From Oncomelania hupensis (Eukaryota; Mollusca; Gastropoda; Littorinimorpha; Pomatiopsidae): a DNA stretch of 64,000 nucleotides. The notes under the pieces were generated by a model, which saw nothing but the letters and a program-made list of their open reading frames with translations, was not told the DNA's origin and ran no database searches. This document shows, piece by piece, positions 33,262 through 44,599 of this stretch (positions within the stretch are counted from its first letter, which is position 1; each line of letters opens with the position of its first letter). The stretch spans positions 13,415,715-13,479,714 of the forward strand of contig CM072514.1 in assembly GCA_036898135.1 (NCBI GenBank), in the 5' to 3' direction. The translations under genes and the position numbers were made by a program.

Positions 33262-33943
33262 CTCCCAGGATGCACTTGCTGGGTCTCACGATCAGGTTGG
33301 CTTCTTGAAGACGGTGGAACAGCTCCCTCAAGGTCTGCAGATGCCCTTCCCAGGTGTGGGTGTGGACTAGCAGGTCGTCCCAGTAACACACGACGTTGTC
33401 CATCCCATTGAGCATCTTCCTCATTCCTCTCTTCAGGGTAGCTCCGCTGTTGACCATGCCAAAGGGCATCCTAAGGCACTCGTACGTCCCATCAGGGGTT
33501 ATAAAAGCAGTCTTTGGTATGTCCTATTGACGCACGAGGACTTGCCAATAACCTTTGCTGAGGTCAATCTTTGAGAAGATTCTACTCCCCGATAATTGGC
33601 GAAAGAGGTCTGCTGCGGTAGGCATCGGCTCAGGGTCGAAGACGGTGATCTTATTAACCCTCCTGTAGTCGATGCATACTCTGTTGCTCCCGTCCTTCTT
33701 CTTCACGACCACGACAGGGGACGCGTAGGGGGAACTGGACTCCCTGATGATGCCCATCTTCAGCATCTCATCGATGTCTTCCTTCAAGGATTCACGGGCC
33801 TTGAAAGAGATCGGGAAGGGTTTTTGATCGAACAGGGATATTTGAAGTGAGGTGGACTTCATGTTCGACCAAAGTCGTAGAGCCTGGGACATCACTGAAG
33901 CTATGGGGAAACCCACCCATAAGGTCCTTGAGCTCCATCTTTT
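33262..33943 (-). pseudogene. Gypsy A reverse transcriptase, broken, unit 2
   Basis: RT fingers, IDLSKGYWQV, the shared premature TAG and the YWDD box are present as in unit 1. An inserted T near 33823 in this unit shifts the frame just before the KPFPISFKARESL block. Confidence 0.85.
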
Positions 33944-35175
33944 GACCTTCCGTCAAGCGTGGTCCTAGCTTAACATCATTGATGCCTTCTTTGCTATGGA
34001 AGTCTCCCAGTACCAACAGTTCCTCGCTGTCGAAGCTGTCGTCGATCTCAGCTGCTGTTGCTGCGTGTACAGTCTCTGATGGCCTTTCCACGTACAGCTT
34101 AAGGAGGTTGGCGTGGTAGATCTTGGAATGCTGGCCGACCTTCACCTTGTAGTCGTTGATCCCCACCACGGTCTCCACTTCGTACGGGCCTTTCCACTGC
34201 ATCAGCAACTTATTGTGATCGGTAGGTAGCAGCACCACACTTTGTTGCCAGGTTTGAACTTCCTGTTCACAGCCCTACGATCGTAGTAGTGCTTTCCACA
34301 GTCCTGGGACTTCTTCAGGTTTTCTCTGGCTATCTCGAGAGTCTGCTCCAGCTTCTCTCGTAGCTCAAACACGTACTGGTAGCTGTTCTTCACCTCTGGG
34401 GTCTCTACTTCTTTCGTCCACAGTTCTTTCAGGATGTGCATCGGCCCTCTGATGGTTCTTCCGTACAGCAGCTCGAACGGAGAAAAGCCGGTGGACTCCT
34501 GCGGCACTTCTCTGTAGGCGAAAAGTAAGGCGTTGATATAGCGATGCCATTGTCTGGGCTGCTCGCTGCACAGTTTCTTCAGGGTGGACTTCAGCGTAGC
34601 ATTGAACTTCTCAACGAGCCCGTTGCACATTGGATGGTAGGGCGTCGTAGTTAAATGCCGGATACTCAACAGTCTGTTGACCTCCTTCATACAGTCAGAG
34701 ACGAACTGCGTCCCGAGGTCTGTCAGGATCTCTTCAGGCACTCCGAGTCTGCTTAACATGTCCACCAGTGCCTCTGCAACAGTCTCAGTGTCAATCGTCT
34801 TCAGAGGCACTGCTTCTGGGTACCGAGTCGCATAGTCCACTAAAGTCAGTACCCACCGATGACCTTCTTCACTCGGAGGTCTTATTTCGCCGATTAAGTC
34901 TAAGGCCACCCTCTTGAAAGGTCGGTCGATCAGGGGCATCCTCTGCATAGGCACTTTCGGGACCCTTCCTCGAGGTATGGTCTTCTGGCAAATGTCACAT
35001 GATCGGCAGAAACGGCTGACGTCCGCATGAAGTCCTGGCCAGTAGAACACCGCCTGGATTCTATCCGACGTCTTCTTGATACCCAGGTGACCTCCCATGA
35101 TTGAGTCATGTGCTACTTCCATCACTTGGCGCCTTAGAGGTAACGGTACCAAGACTTGACGTAGTGGTTTACGTG
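33944..35175 (-). pseudogene. Gypsy A integrase, frameshifted, unit 2
   Basis: HHCC zinc-binding region, catalytic Asp-Asp-Glu core and the following helix-rich part are open for 316 codons. A one-base deletion near 34235 then shifts the frame directly before the GPY/F module (QWKGPYEVE), which continues in another frame. The ATG-like start at MVPLPLRRQ is not a true start; the frame enters from the protease region through the shared frameshift. Confidence 0.85.
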
Positions 35176-35799
35176 CTGGAAGATTCTGTACAGGATCTTG
35201 GCCTTCACCTCGAAATAGACGGTGCCACTGCCCTTGGTCACGTGGTCTTGGCGGTTCCTGTACTTGTTTAAAGTGCTATCAGCTTCCTGGAGCTGGATCA
35301 GCTTATCTCTGTCCACGATGGCAGCTTTAGAGTTGTCGGCGACTTTCAGTGGCGTAGACGTCTTGTCTCTCTTGGCCTGGGCCCTGGTAGTAACAGCACC
35401 GACGATCTCTGGTCGGCAGGGCTGAGCCGGAGTAACCACATTGTCCCGTAGCAGCTCTGTAAGGTCTCCATCGGGAAACGGCAATGGATCCTCCTCCACA
35501 ACTTCGACGCGTTGGGTTGAGGCAGGACTCCACTCTGGATCGGGGTCGTCGGGTCGTCTCGCGCCGTCGATATTCCCGATCATCAAATCATACAGCGGCT
35601 TCTTCAGGCAAACCGCTTCGACTTCGCCTATGTAGAAAGGGGTGCTGACTTGAATCTTTGCAACTGGCGCTCTCACACATTTGCTGTCGGCCATAAGTGT
35701 CCATTTAGAATCGCCAGTGAACTGTTCTTTAGCGATTAGATCTTCTCTGACGATGACCCCACTGCAGCCAGAGTCTCTTAGAACAGTCACTTCATGATT
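35134..35799 (-). CDS. Gypsy A protease region, unit 2
   Basis: Asp-Ser-Gly active site in LRDSGCSGVIV and the PLYDLMIGN block as in unit 1. The same UGA separates it from gag, and the same 3' frame loss is present. Confidence 0.8.
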   Translation of the reverse strand, partial: NHEVTVLRDSGCSGVIVREDLIAKEQFTGDSKWTLMADSKCVRAPVAKIQVSTPFYIGEVEAVCLKKPLYDLMIGNIDGARRPDDPDPEWSPASTQRVEVVEEDPLPFPDGDLTELLRDNVVTPAQPCRPEIVGAVTTRAQAKRDKTSTPLKVADNSKAAIVDRDKLIQLQEADSTLNKYRNRQDHVTKGSGTVYFEVKAKILYRIFQHVNHYVKSWYRYL

Positions 35800-37095
35800 T
35801 CAGACGCGTCCCTTGGAAACTGGCATGTTCTGGACGGTCATCGCTGCGCTGGCGACGACGGGGATGGATTTCCCGTTGGCAAGGAGAAGTTGGCCATCAG
35901 TCATGCACTCTTGCACGTCCGCAGGAGTAGCTGTGTGCTCGGTCTCACTCGGAAGAATGACGCTCCCGCCGCACATTTGATGGTCAGATCTACTGGTTTG
36001 CCGTAGATTGGAGAACCGCCTCTGCCGGTTGCCCGCCGCTACGTTGTTCGTACTGCTCCGCTGTCCGCTACTTTTGTTTTGAGGACAATTAGCCGCCCTG
36101 TGGTCTGTAGCGTTGCAGGTGAAACAGCCTCTCGAATGCCCTTCCCTGGGAGGAGGCGTGGAGTCCGTCTGTCTCTGGCTCGTCTGGCTCCCCTGGATCT
36201 GGTTCCCATTGTTTGCAGTTTTCTGAAATGGCTTCGTCGCCTTGGGTGGCCCCAGCGTTTTCCCGTGAGCGAGGAGATATCTTTCAGCAACCTCGGTCAC
36301 ATCATTAAGCGTCTGCAACTTCTGTAATTCTAAGTGGGTCGCCAGGTCCTTGTGACAGGCATTGAGGAATTGCTCCTTCACGATCAGGCCATGGAGACTA
36401 TCGTAAGACTTCCCTTTGCCTGATAGTTCCACCCACTTGTGTAAGTATGACGACAGGCGCTCCACAAATTGCTTTGGTGTCTCGTCTGACAAAGGCCGGC
36501 ATTCACGAAAGCGTTTACGGTAGCCCTTTTCTGTGAAGCTGTAGCAATGCAGTAGGGCCTCTTTCAAGACGTCATAGTTTTTGGCATCATTGTTCGACAG
36601 TCTGGTGTAAACCTCGAGTGCTTGCCCCGTCAGAAGAGCACTGAGTCGAATCGCCCAGTCTTGAGGTTGCCAGTTAGAGCTTTCAGCGAATCTCTCAAAT
36701 CTCGCTAGATAACTGTCGATCTGGTCCTTCCCGTCGACAAACGCTGGCAATTTTGGAGCTTTGTTGTCACTGATAACTTGTGGCGCGTTCTGCTGTTGCT
36801 GGATGCGCGCCAACTCTAGCTGGTACTGACGCTCGCCTTCAAGACGCTTTAGCTCGAACTCTCTTTCTTCTCGGCGTCGCTGCTCCTCTATTTCTCTTTC
36901 TTCACGACGTCGTTGCTCTTCTTTTTCTTGCCGCTGCTGTTCAATTTCTAGACGCTTCTGTTCTAGTTCTATTTCTTTTTCTAGACGCTTCTCTTCTAAT
37001 TCTCGTTCTTGTATTCTCTCCTGGGACTTGACGTACTCCGTCAACTGTTTCCCTTTTAGATTCAGTTGAATCCCTTTCTGCCAGAAGTCAGCCAT
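35800..37095 (-). CDS. Gypsy A Gag, intact open frame, unit 2
   Basis: A 431-residue Gag from the MADFWQKG start: charged ER/EK helix (about residues 25-105), SCAN-like capsid (about 120-300), basic Gln/Ser-rich linker and one CCHC knuckle (CFTCNATDHRAANC). It ends at a UGA just before the protease. SCAN-like capsids are known from Gmr1-like elements and are the proposed source of vertebrate SCAN domains. The frame is open upstream to 37323, but that part covers the 15-bp leader repeat and is unlikely to be coding. Confidence 0.85.
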   Translation of the reverse strand: MADFWQKGIQLNLKGKQLTEYVKSQERIQERELEEKRLEKEIELEQKRLEIEQQRQEKEEQRRREEREIEEQRRREEREFELKRLEGERQYQLELARIQQQQNAPQVISDNKAPKLPAFVDGKDQIDSYLARFERFAESSNWQPQDWAIRLSALLTGQALEVYTRLSNNDAKNYDVLKEALLHCYSFTEKGYRKRFRECRPLSDETPKQFVERLSSYLHKWVELSGKGKSYDSLHGLIVKEQFLNACHKDLATHLELQKLQTLNDVTEVAERYLLAHGKTLGPPKATKPFQKTANNGNQIQGSQTSQRQTDSTPPPREGHSRGCFTCNATDHRAANCPQNKSSGQRSSTNNVAAGNRQRRFSNLRQTSRSDHQMCGGSVILPSETEHTATPADVQECMTDGQLLLANGKSIPVVASAAMTVQNMPVSKGRV

Positions 37096-37610
37096 CTTGA
37101 TGCTTCTGGAAAGTTCTTTTCTGGAAAGTTCTTTTCTGGAAAGTTCTTGACTGTGCTGTACCTTTCTAGACTGTTCTAGAACAGCACGCTTTCTGCAGTA
37201 GCGCTGATGCTTGTCACTAGTCGCTTTCGCTGACGCAGGCCCCGCTGTCCTCGTCGTATGCGACGCTGCACCACGCTGGTGTTGATGTACACGCTCCTGT
37301 GCTGAAGAAGACGCGACGTCCACTCGTCGCTCTCTCTAATACTGGCGATGTAGCTCCGAGACTGTCCCTCGACGTAGTCTTACGGCAGCCACGTAGTCCC
37401 GATCTGTTGTTCACATCACGAAGCAACTCTTCAGCGACTACACGCCCTTGCAGTCAACCCGAATCTATCGGATGTAGTCCCAGTATGTTGGCCCCTCTCG
37501 ACGCAACTCGTTGGCGGCTAACCTCGATGACTGCCTCTCGTAACGTTGACTCGCTTGTTGTCGTAGTTGAACCCTTGGCTATGGCGTGAATCGCGGCTTG
37601 ACCCCCAAAA

Positions 37611-38239
37611 TGTTACACTCGATATGATGTTGGTGTTTTCTATCAGTATTTGATTAAGCCCCGATGCTTGGATCCCTGATAGGTGTGTAACTCAGATTCG
37701 TTTATCCACGCAGCCTGCTCACTCAGCATACAAGTCACGGAGTCGACGTATGAAGTTTTCCACTTTTATTCAGCACACATCAACAACTGCATACAATCGC
37801 CTTTTCCTCTCAACTTTTTACTTTCCAACTCACTATCAACAGCAACACTCTCTAAACAGTGCGGCACATAAATATATAGCCTCTCTTTCTTCCCGAACAA
37901 TTTAGAACACGGTAGACTAGAATGACGCACTACAGCCAATCAAATAAAAGATCGTCATCACTGACTTACGTCATACATCTCTCTAAACCTCCCAGGAATG
38001 TTCTCATACTTCGATATTTATCGGTAAAATTCTATCGACAGTAAATACGCAAATTCTAGAGAATTCTCCAATAATATCGACTAACGAAAATTATCAACGT
38101 TATACAAAGCCTCTCCTAACAACAATGCAAACTCAAATCAAAGGTAAATACATTCTATTATTGAATACTTTGCAAAACGAAACGATTAGATCTATCGTGC
38201 ACGTTTCAGACATACTACCATTCGCGTTTCAACGTAACA
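37611..38239 (-). repeat. Gypsy A 5' LTR, unit 2
   Basis: Carries the four right-LTR diagnostic bases, with small private changes (GATTAAGCC for GATTCAGCC, ATCGGTAAAA for ATCGGGAAAA). Confidence 0.9.
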
Positions 38240-38490
38240 TTGGGTCAGTTTGCACACCCATGTCATGTAAAAAATTTATAATAATACAGGATGCTATATA
38301 CGCGCCTTCCCCAAATCAATCAGGCTCAAAGTGCAGTGATCTATACCAACATACACGCTCACCTGTCTCATCCACCCTCACACACACCAAATACACATCC
38401 ATCACTCAAACAAGTGGTGTAAAGGCAGGGAGATCGCTATTAGAAGACGGAAAGAAAATCGAATTTTTTATATTTTTGAAATTTTTATAT

Positions 38491-38669
38491 TGACTGCGCT
38501 GCGTCCTGTACCATCATTGAAGGGAGGGAGGAAACCTGAGTGCCCGGAGAAAACCCTCGGTGACCTCAGTAGTCTCGTACCTAAGTCACATACGTTCGCC
38601 CCTTGCGGGAATCGAACCCGCGACCTTCGGCATAGGAAACCGGCGACTTATCCACTGCGCCACGAGGCC
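38491..38669 (-). mobile_element. tRNA-derived SINE, unit 2 end
   Basis: Same SINE as at the end of unit 1, with A and B boxes intact. Confidence 0.75.
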
Positions 38670-38697
38670 ACCCCTTTAGTAGCTTTAGTAAGTAGGG

Positions 38698-38729
38698 GTG
38701 TGTGTGTGTGTGTTTGTGTGTGGGGGGGG

Positions 38730-38787
<58 letters not shown>
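38698..38787. repeat. (TG)n microsatellite, unit 2/unit 3 junction
   Basis: Junction microsatellite as above. Immediately to its right an eight-base deletion (GCATATAT region) has removed the original left flank of the Tc1 site. Confidence 0.9.
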
Positions 38788-38790
<3 letters not shown>

Positions 38791-38808
38791 ATGTTCGTGC
38801 AGATGTTA

Positions 38809-40427
38809 TACTACTCAAAATAATTGAAGGGCCACTCTCATATTTCATGTAGTTTAATTATTTTGGGCTGCTATCAATAATATCGCTTATATTGCTTATT
38901 TCTAAACTTATCCTGTACAGTAACATTCAAGACAATCTTATTCTGACAAGTAATCACATGTGTGTGTTTTGAACTTTCTGCACTGAGTTGAAAAACAAAC
39001 CCAATTTTTACCCAAAAAAATGACCCTAATTTACTGTTGTCTTGCTAATAAAGCAAAATTTTCAACATTAAAAAGTTATTTGCACGCGAAAGGCTTGCAT
39101 TTTCTGAGTTCGGTTCAACAATCGGCGCTTTTTTCTGGGCATAAATGGCAGCGCTTGTGCTGCTTTTCTAACCATGCCCCCAAGGCGACGATTGACTGAT
39201 GCGGATAGGGGGGCAGAGCTATTGCATGGCTTCAGGAAGGGGTGGGGGTGAGAGAAGTTGGCAGGCGGCTAGGAGTGTCCCACTCCGTTGTCCAAAGGCT
39301 GCGGGAGCGCTTTAACAACACTGGAAGCGTCCAAGAACCAAGAAGGTCCTGACGCCCCCGGGTTACCACTGCAAGACAAGACTATTTCATCAACCTGTCA
39401 GCTCTGAGGATGAGGTCCGCTACAGCAAACACCACCAGAAGACAGCTTCACGCAGCCAGCAATGTTAACGTCAGCGACCAGACAATTCGCAACCGTCTAC
39501 ACGAGGCAAACCTGCGATCAAGACGACCAGCAGTACGGCCTTTGCTCACCACAGCTCACCGTGCAGCGCGTTTGGCCTGGGCTCGGCGTCATTTGGTGTG
39601 GACTAGGCAACATTGGTCAAGGATGCTCTTTACAGACGAGTCTCGGTTCTCCTTGTCTTTCAACGACCGTCGAGTGAATATTTGGAGGCGTCCACGGGAG
39701 CGTTTTACTGATGCGACGGTGCGCGAGCATGACCGCTTTGGTGGTGGATCTGTCATGATGTGGGGTGGCTTCGCATTAAACTTCAGAACACCACTGCTCC
39801 AAATTCATGGCAACTTAAACGGTATTGGCTACAGGGATGACGTCCTACAACCTAGGGTTCTCCCAGCTCTGCGGGCCATTGGGGAAGGTGCCATACTACA
39901 GGACGATAATGCCAGACCCCACCGAGCGCGTATCGTCAATGACTTCCTGCAGCAACAGCACGTCATAAGGATGGATTGGCCGGCTCGATCACCCGATTTG
40001 AACCCCATAGAACATCTGTGGGATGTCTTGGATCGACAGACACGGGCAAACCTCCCTCCAGGAGGTAACCTTGAAGTTCTGGCCCAAGTTCTCCAGCAAG
40101 AGTGGTTGGCCATCCCAGGAAACATCCTCCATAACCTGATACGGTCCATGAGACAACGATGCCAAGACTACATTGATGCAAACGGTGGCCACACCTGATA
40201 CTGACTCTATAGATTTTTGGTTTCTAAAGTTTTGTTTTGTAAATGAGGGGTATGTCCAGTTAGATTGAATTTACTCGAATTTTAAGTGACTGATGTCTGA
40301 AATCTTTTTTGTTATTGATGCAGAAATGATTGCAATAAAATATGATGAACTAATAAATTGAATTAGTGTTTCTGATTTAAAGAGAGACCCAGATGTCCAA
40401 GTGGCCCTTGTATTATTTTGAGTAGTA
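38809..40427 (+). mobile_element. Tc1/mariner element, unit 3
   Basis: Same insertion as unit 2, 1619 bp, with TACTACTC ends and TA on both sides. Confidence 0.92.
39174..40198 (+). pseudogene. Tc1-like DD34E transposase, broken, unit 3
   Basis: Carries the shared one-base deletion and TGA near the N-terminal helix-turn-helix but not the unit 2 two-base deletion, so the open C-terminal part is longer (262 codons from MRSATANTT). The Asp, Asp and Glu of the DD34E triad are all present. A second start within this frame would lack the first helix-turn-helix, so it should not bind the transposon ends normally. Confidence 0.9.
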
Positions 40428-40429
40428 TA

Positions 40430-40959
40430 GTTGACAGTTCTATGTATAATTGGAATGGAAATGTAGTTTAGTAGTGGTCGCGTGATTTTACGTATTATTT
40501 TCATTTCTTTTAAAACATTTTCTTTATTCGCTGAGATGAAGTGTGCTGTACCAATTCTCCATTGTGGGTAAAACAAGATTTGTTGACTTTGACATTACAT
40601 TACATTACATGATTATTGCTTTAGGTCAAGCGGACTCTTCCGAGCCAAATCAGGACCAATTGACTTTGACATGACTTCACTTGACTTGAATTGTTCTGTT
40701 CGAATCATTTGAAACCAGCTGCGTGTTGAGATGTGTAACCCCAATTCTCTCGCAATTTTGTCACTGGTTTGAATGAAAGAATCACAAACTACACTCTAAT
40801 AGGAGAAAGAGAAGACTGTTATTTCACATTTAAACTGGATAAGAAGACAAGGCAAGACAACGTTATCATCTTTTACAGGAAAGGTGGATCGCAAGGCACT
40901 AGGTGACCGATTCGTGTTTTAAGTCCGATTTTTTTTTCTCCAGTCTTTGAGATGTCAGA
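40430..40959. other. Unit 3 non-coding stretch
   Basis: Counterpart of the same stretch in units 1 and 2; no gene was recognised. Confidence 0.5.
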
Positions 40960-41436
40960 GAGCCGTGAACGCTGGCACTCGCCAAGGAAAGTGGAGGGAA
41001 TGAGCCAAGAAGAAGTATGGTTATGGGTCACAGTGCAACAGCAAGCCAGCAAAGGAAGCGGCGACGTCATGGGTCAGCACAGGACGCCAACCAAGGAAGC
41101 GGTAACGTTATGGGTCGGTACAGGACGCCAGCCAAGGAAGCGGTGATGTCACGGGTCAGCGCAGGAAGGCAGCCTACGAAGCGGTGATGTCACGGAAGTC
41201 AATGAAGGCAGCAAAGGAGAAGTATGGTTATGGGTCACAATGCAACAGCAAGCCTGCAAAGGAAGCGGCGATGCGATTGGTCAGCAACAAAGGCAGCCAA
41301 TGAAGCGGTGATGTTACGAGTCAGCAAAGGAGGGCGGCCAAGGAAGCGGTGATTTTGCGAGTCGGTGCAGGAAGGCAGCCAAGGAAGCGGTGATGTTACG
41401 AGTCAGCAAAGAAAGACAACCAAGGAAGCGGTGACG
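40960..41436. repeat. 41-bp minisatellite, unit 3
   Basis: One repeat copy shorter than in units 1 and 2; ends at the C1q stop codon. Confidence 0.85.
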
Positions 41437-41834
41437 TTATGAGTCAGCACCAATCAGGAAACCGGCAAAAGACGTGGTGTGGTCATTATAATACATCTCT
41501 TCCTTTTCACGGGGTGCGACCCACACCTTGTCGCCTTTCATCAGGTGGACGACGGCGTGGCAAGACCCTTGGTCATTTTTGATGTAGATGTAGGTCCGGC
41601 ACACCTCCTGGCCGTTGGCATACATGAAGGAGGAGGCACGGTGGTTGCTATACGACGTTGTCTGGAAGATGAAGAAATACGTTCCGGCTAATGGCGCAGT
41701 AAAGTCGCCTGTAGCGTTGTCGTAGCCCTGGCCTGCGTTGTACAGAATCTTGTTGAATTTGATGTGTATGGGAGCACGGAGATTCTGAGCGTTTTCTCCC
41801 TGGGCGTTGAACCCAATCACAGTCCTATTAGAAT
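41437..41834 (-). CDS. QREP-like gene, C1q-domain terminal exon, unit 3
   Basis: A 398-bp open C1q exon with the acceptor kept. Against unit 1 it has eight substitutions giving seven replacements and no synonymous change: Ala to Gly (GENAQ), Leu to Ile (PIHIKF), Thr to Ile (TYFFIF), Gly to Ser (TTSYSNHR), Gln to Lys (YIKNDQ), Glu to Ala (WVAPRE) and Leu to Glu (KEEMYY, two bases). C1q framework blocks are untouched. The upstream Ig2 and coiled-coil splice sites of this copy are damaged, so whether it is expressed as an Ig-C1q protein is doubtful. Confidence 0.8.
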
Positions 41835-41880
41835 CTGAAAAGAAAACGTGAAATTGTTGTCGTTGTTGTTGTTTTATGTT

Positions 41881-41886
41881 CTTCTT

Positions 41887-41917
<31 letters not shown>

Positions 41918-41981
41918 AAGTACGATGGATGATGATGTTCATGTAAAGTTTTATTTATTGAAGAAAGAGCCTTTAGTAGAA

Positions 41982-42038
<57 letters not shown>

Positions 42039-42118
42039 CACATCCCCCCTCCCTAATAGATATAATATCACACATATATGCGCGCGCACCAACAACACAC
42101 ACACACACGCACACACAC
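41881..42118. repeat. Intronic (TTC)n, (TC)n, (CA)n cluster, unit 3
   Basis: Same order as in units 1 and 2. Confidence 0.9.
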
Positions 42119-42119
42119 A

Positions 42120-42567
42120 AGTATGTAAAACACCAAGACTGGGTTTTACTAAGAATGTAGGAATCGGAAAGTGATTTTTGACAGAAAAGGGTTAGGGCAA
42201 GGGTTAGGGATAGCCCTACAACTAACCCTTACCCGAACCCTTTTCTAAAAAGTTGACCGAGTTCGTCTCCTATAGGCGACGAAATAGGTCGAATTTTGTT
42301 CAAAATAAATTCACTGTATTTTCTCCGTCCCGGATAGAGCACTCCTGTGTACTTAAAACACTCTCATGCACTACAACTGCACTCCCATTCACTAAAAGAG
42401 CACTCCTGCGTACTTAGAAAAAAGTGGGTGGCTGGAAAACTCTGGGTGACTAATACACTCACCCATTTCCTGCATAAAAAGCAAGGTTAGTCACCCATTT
42501 TAAGGCTTATACCTCCGCACACGCATACACACTTCTGCTACTTCATCTTCCTCTATGACAACGACGT

Positions 42568-42619
<52 letters not shown>

Positions 42620-43165
42620 AGTCATTTTTTTCTCTCTCCCTCTAATACACACACACACACACAAACACACAAACACACACGCACACACACACACTCCATC
42701 ACACACACACACACATCTACTTGCAATTCATCATAAATGGGTTTATTTAAGAATGTAGGAATCGGAAAGTGATTTTTTGACGGAAAGAACGCAAATTTCT
42801 TCTAGATAGAAATGTAAGAATCTAAGTCAAAATTGGCTCTTTCCATCTAAAAAGTTGACCTAGTTCGTCTCCTATAGGCGACGAAATAGGTCGAATTTTC
42901 TTCAAAATTTCTCCGAAAATGGACTGTATTTTCTCCGTCCCGGATAATGCACTCCTCTGTACTTAAAACACTCTCATGCACTACAACTGCACTCCCTTGC
43001 ACTAAAAGAGCACTCCCGCGCACTTAGAAAAAAAGTGGGGTCCTGGAAAAAGGTGGGTTCCAAGCAAATGAACCCATTTGTTACTAAGAAAGACAAGGTC
43101 TGCTACCCATTTGTGCGCTTTTGTGGGTACCCACCCACCCCCCCCCCCCACACACACACACACAC
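42120..43165. other. CA-flanked intron segment with internal duplication, unit 3
   Basis: The segment absent from unit 1 is about 1 kb here. A block containing AAGAATGTAGGAATCGGAAA and, later, TCTCCTATAGGCGACGAAAT occurs twice (about 42147-42440 and 42750-43045) with divergence between the two, separated by (GAT)n and CA blocks. No coding sequence was recognised. Confidence 0.75.
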
Positions 43166-43173
43166 ATTCCGCC

Positions 43174-43432
43174 CCGCTGTTGTTCCGTAGGTATGATGGC
43201 TACACATCATTTTGTAGTAGGAAAGGGATCGCGTCAAGGGCCGTTATGCTGCTCAATGGCCCACCAAATGGAAACTTTGCTTGTATACTGTTCACTCTCC
43301 GGGAACAATTCAACAGTATACAAACAAAGTTTCAAGTTGGTCGGCCAGAGAGCAGCAGAACGGCCCTTGACGCGATCCCTTTCCTACTGATAAAAATGAT
43401 GTGTATCCATCATACCTACGAAACAACAGCGG
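43174..43432. mobile_element. MITE-like hairpin in QREP intron, unit 3
   Basis: Same hairpin with an internal deletion of about 24 bp at the centre (AACAATTCAACAGTATAC), which shortens the spacer between the arms. Confidence 0.7.
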
Positions 43433-43547
43433 CGCGGAAGATCATGCATATTCATATCTACGGAACAATAGGGAAGCGGCAGGCTTCTGTCACTCATATT
43501 TTTTTTCCTGCCGTACCGGTACATGCCTGTCAAATCGATATTTAGCA

Positions 43548-43924
43548 TCACAAAGGGCTGAACGGAAATGAAAACTCGCCATAGAGCATAGGAGTGACGT
43601 TGTGTTTTTGCGTTTCTTTCAGCACGCTCAGTTCCTGGCTCAACTGGACTTCAACGGTTCTCAGGACAGCAACCTGCTGGGTCAGATTGGTGACTTGCTG
43701 CTGCAGCTGCTGTTTGTCGTGTCGCAGCACCCTCCATTCTGCCTCCATCAGCGTGATCATGGCGTCCATCTTGTCCAGTAGTGGTTGCAATTGCTGGCTC
43801 GCGTTGTCCGGCGCGGGGGTTGAATTTTGAGGCACGAGCAGAGGATGGTCACTGATGTTCTTACAACCTGTGGGATAGAATATGTCATGGGAACAAGTGG
43901 TCAAACAGTCCATATTGGAGCAAA
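43548..43924 (-). pseudogene. QREP-like gene, coiled-coil exon with lost acceptor, unit 3
   Basis: The coding frame for the Cys-rich segment and coiled coil is still open, with Val to Leu in MDCLTTC and Gln to Lys in PTGCKNIS. However, the TGCAACAG acceptor present in units 1 and 2 is deleted (minus strand reads AAGCTGTTTGCTCC). A cryptic AG further upstream exists. Together with the Ig2 damage this indicates decay of the 5' part of this copy. Confidence 0.7.
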
Positions 43925-44139
43925 CAGCTTTCTGTTGTGTCTAATAGTGATATTTATTTGGCGTGTCTACTGGGACTGTTGTGCCTAATGGGGAACTTTT
44001 TGTCTTGGGATTAAGAAACTGCTGGTGACTGACTTGTCACTTGTAGACATTAAAGTCAAACGGTTACTGTTTTTTGTATGCCCCTTGATTTTTTTATGCT
44101 TTGTAGACTTCCATTAAAGTGGCCGGTTGACTCGAAGTT

Positions 44140-44367
44140 TTGTGCAGGCGATCAGAGAAAGCCGGAGAGGGGAAAGCTCGCCGTTGGAAAACATAGCCAG
44201 CAACTCATGAGTTCCCCGTGATGAACTGTCAAACACCAGCTCCATTGACGTAACCTCTTCTCCAGGTGACACAGTGAAGGACCATGGAAAGGTGACGTTT
44301 TCTCCGTCGCATGCGTAGATGATGTCTCCATCTTTGGTTGTAGGAGCCCATTGGAATCCAAAAGAAA
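44140..44367 (-). pseudogene. QREP-like gene, truncated Ig2 exon, unit 3
   Basis: The first two thirds of the Ig2 exon are nearly identical to units 1 and 2 up to SNGELSPL. A one-base deletion (CCGGAGAGG for CCGGGAGAGG) then shifts the frame, and the sequence that should encode the DTGDY strand and the GTGAGT donor is replaced by scrambled AT-rich sequence (about 44040-44140). The Ig domain cannot be completed in this copy. Confidence 0.85.
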
Positions 44368-44412
44368 CTGTCAAGACACAAATGGCCTGTCATTGTTATA
44401 CCTGTTATAGTA

Positions 44413-44437
44413 AGAAGAAGAAGAAAAAGAAGATGAA

Positions 44438-44518
<81 letters not shown>

Positions 44519-44599
44519 AATGAAGAAGAAGAAGAAGAAGAAGAAGAAGAAGAAGAAGAAGAAGAAGAAGAAGAAGAAGAAGAAGAAGAAGAAGAAGAC
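44413..44599. repeat. (GAT)n(GAA)n compound microsatellite, unit 3
   Basis: Same compound repeat with about 26 GAT triplets followed by about 26 GAA triplets. Confidence 0.95.

Larger units (their letters stand above)
30771..38239 (-). mobile_element. Ty3/gypsy element A, unit 2
   Basis: Same insertion as in unit 1, with identical TTGGG target duplication (30766-30770 and 38240-38244), so it was duplicated with the unit. LTRs lie at 30771-31401 and 37611-38239. Gag is open in this copy; integrase carries a one-base deletion not found in units 1 or 3. Confidence 0.9.
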
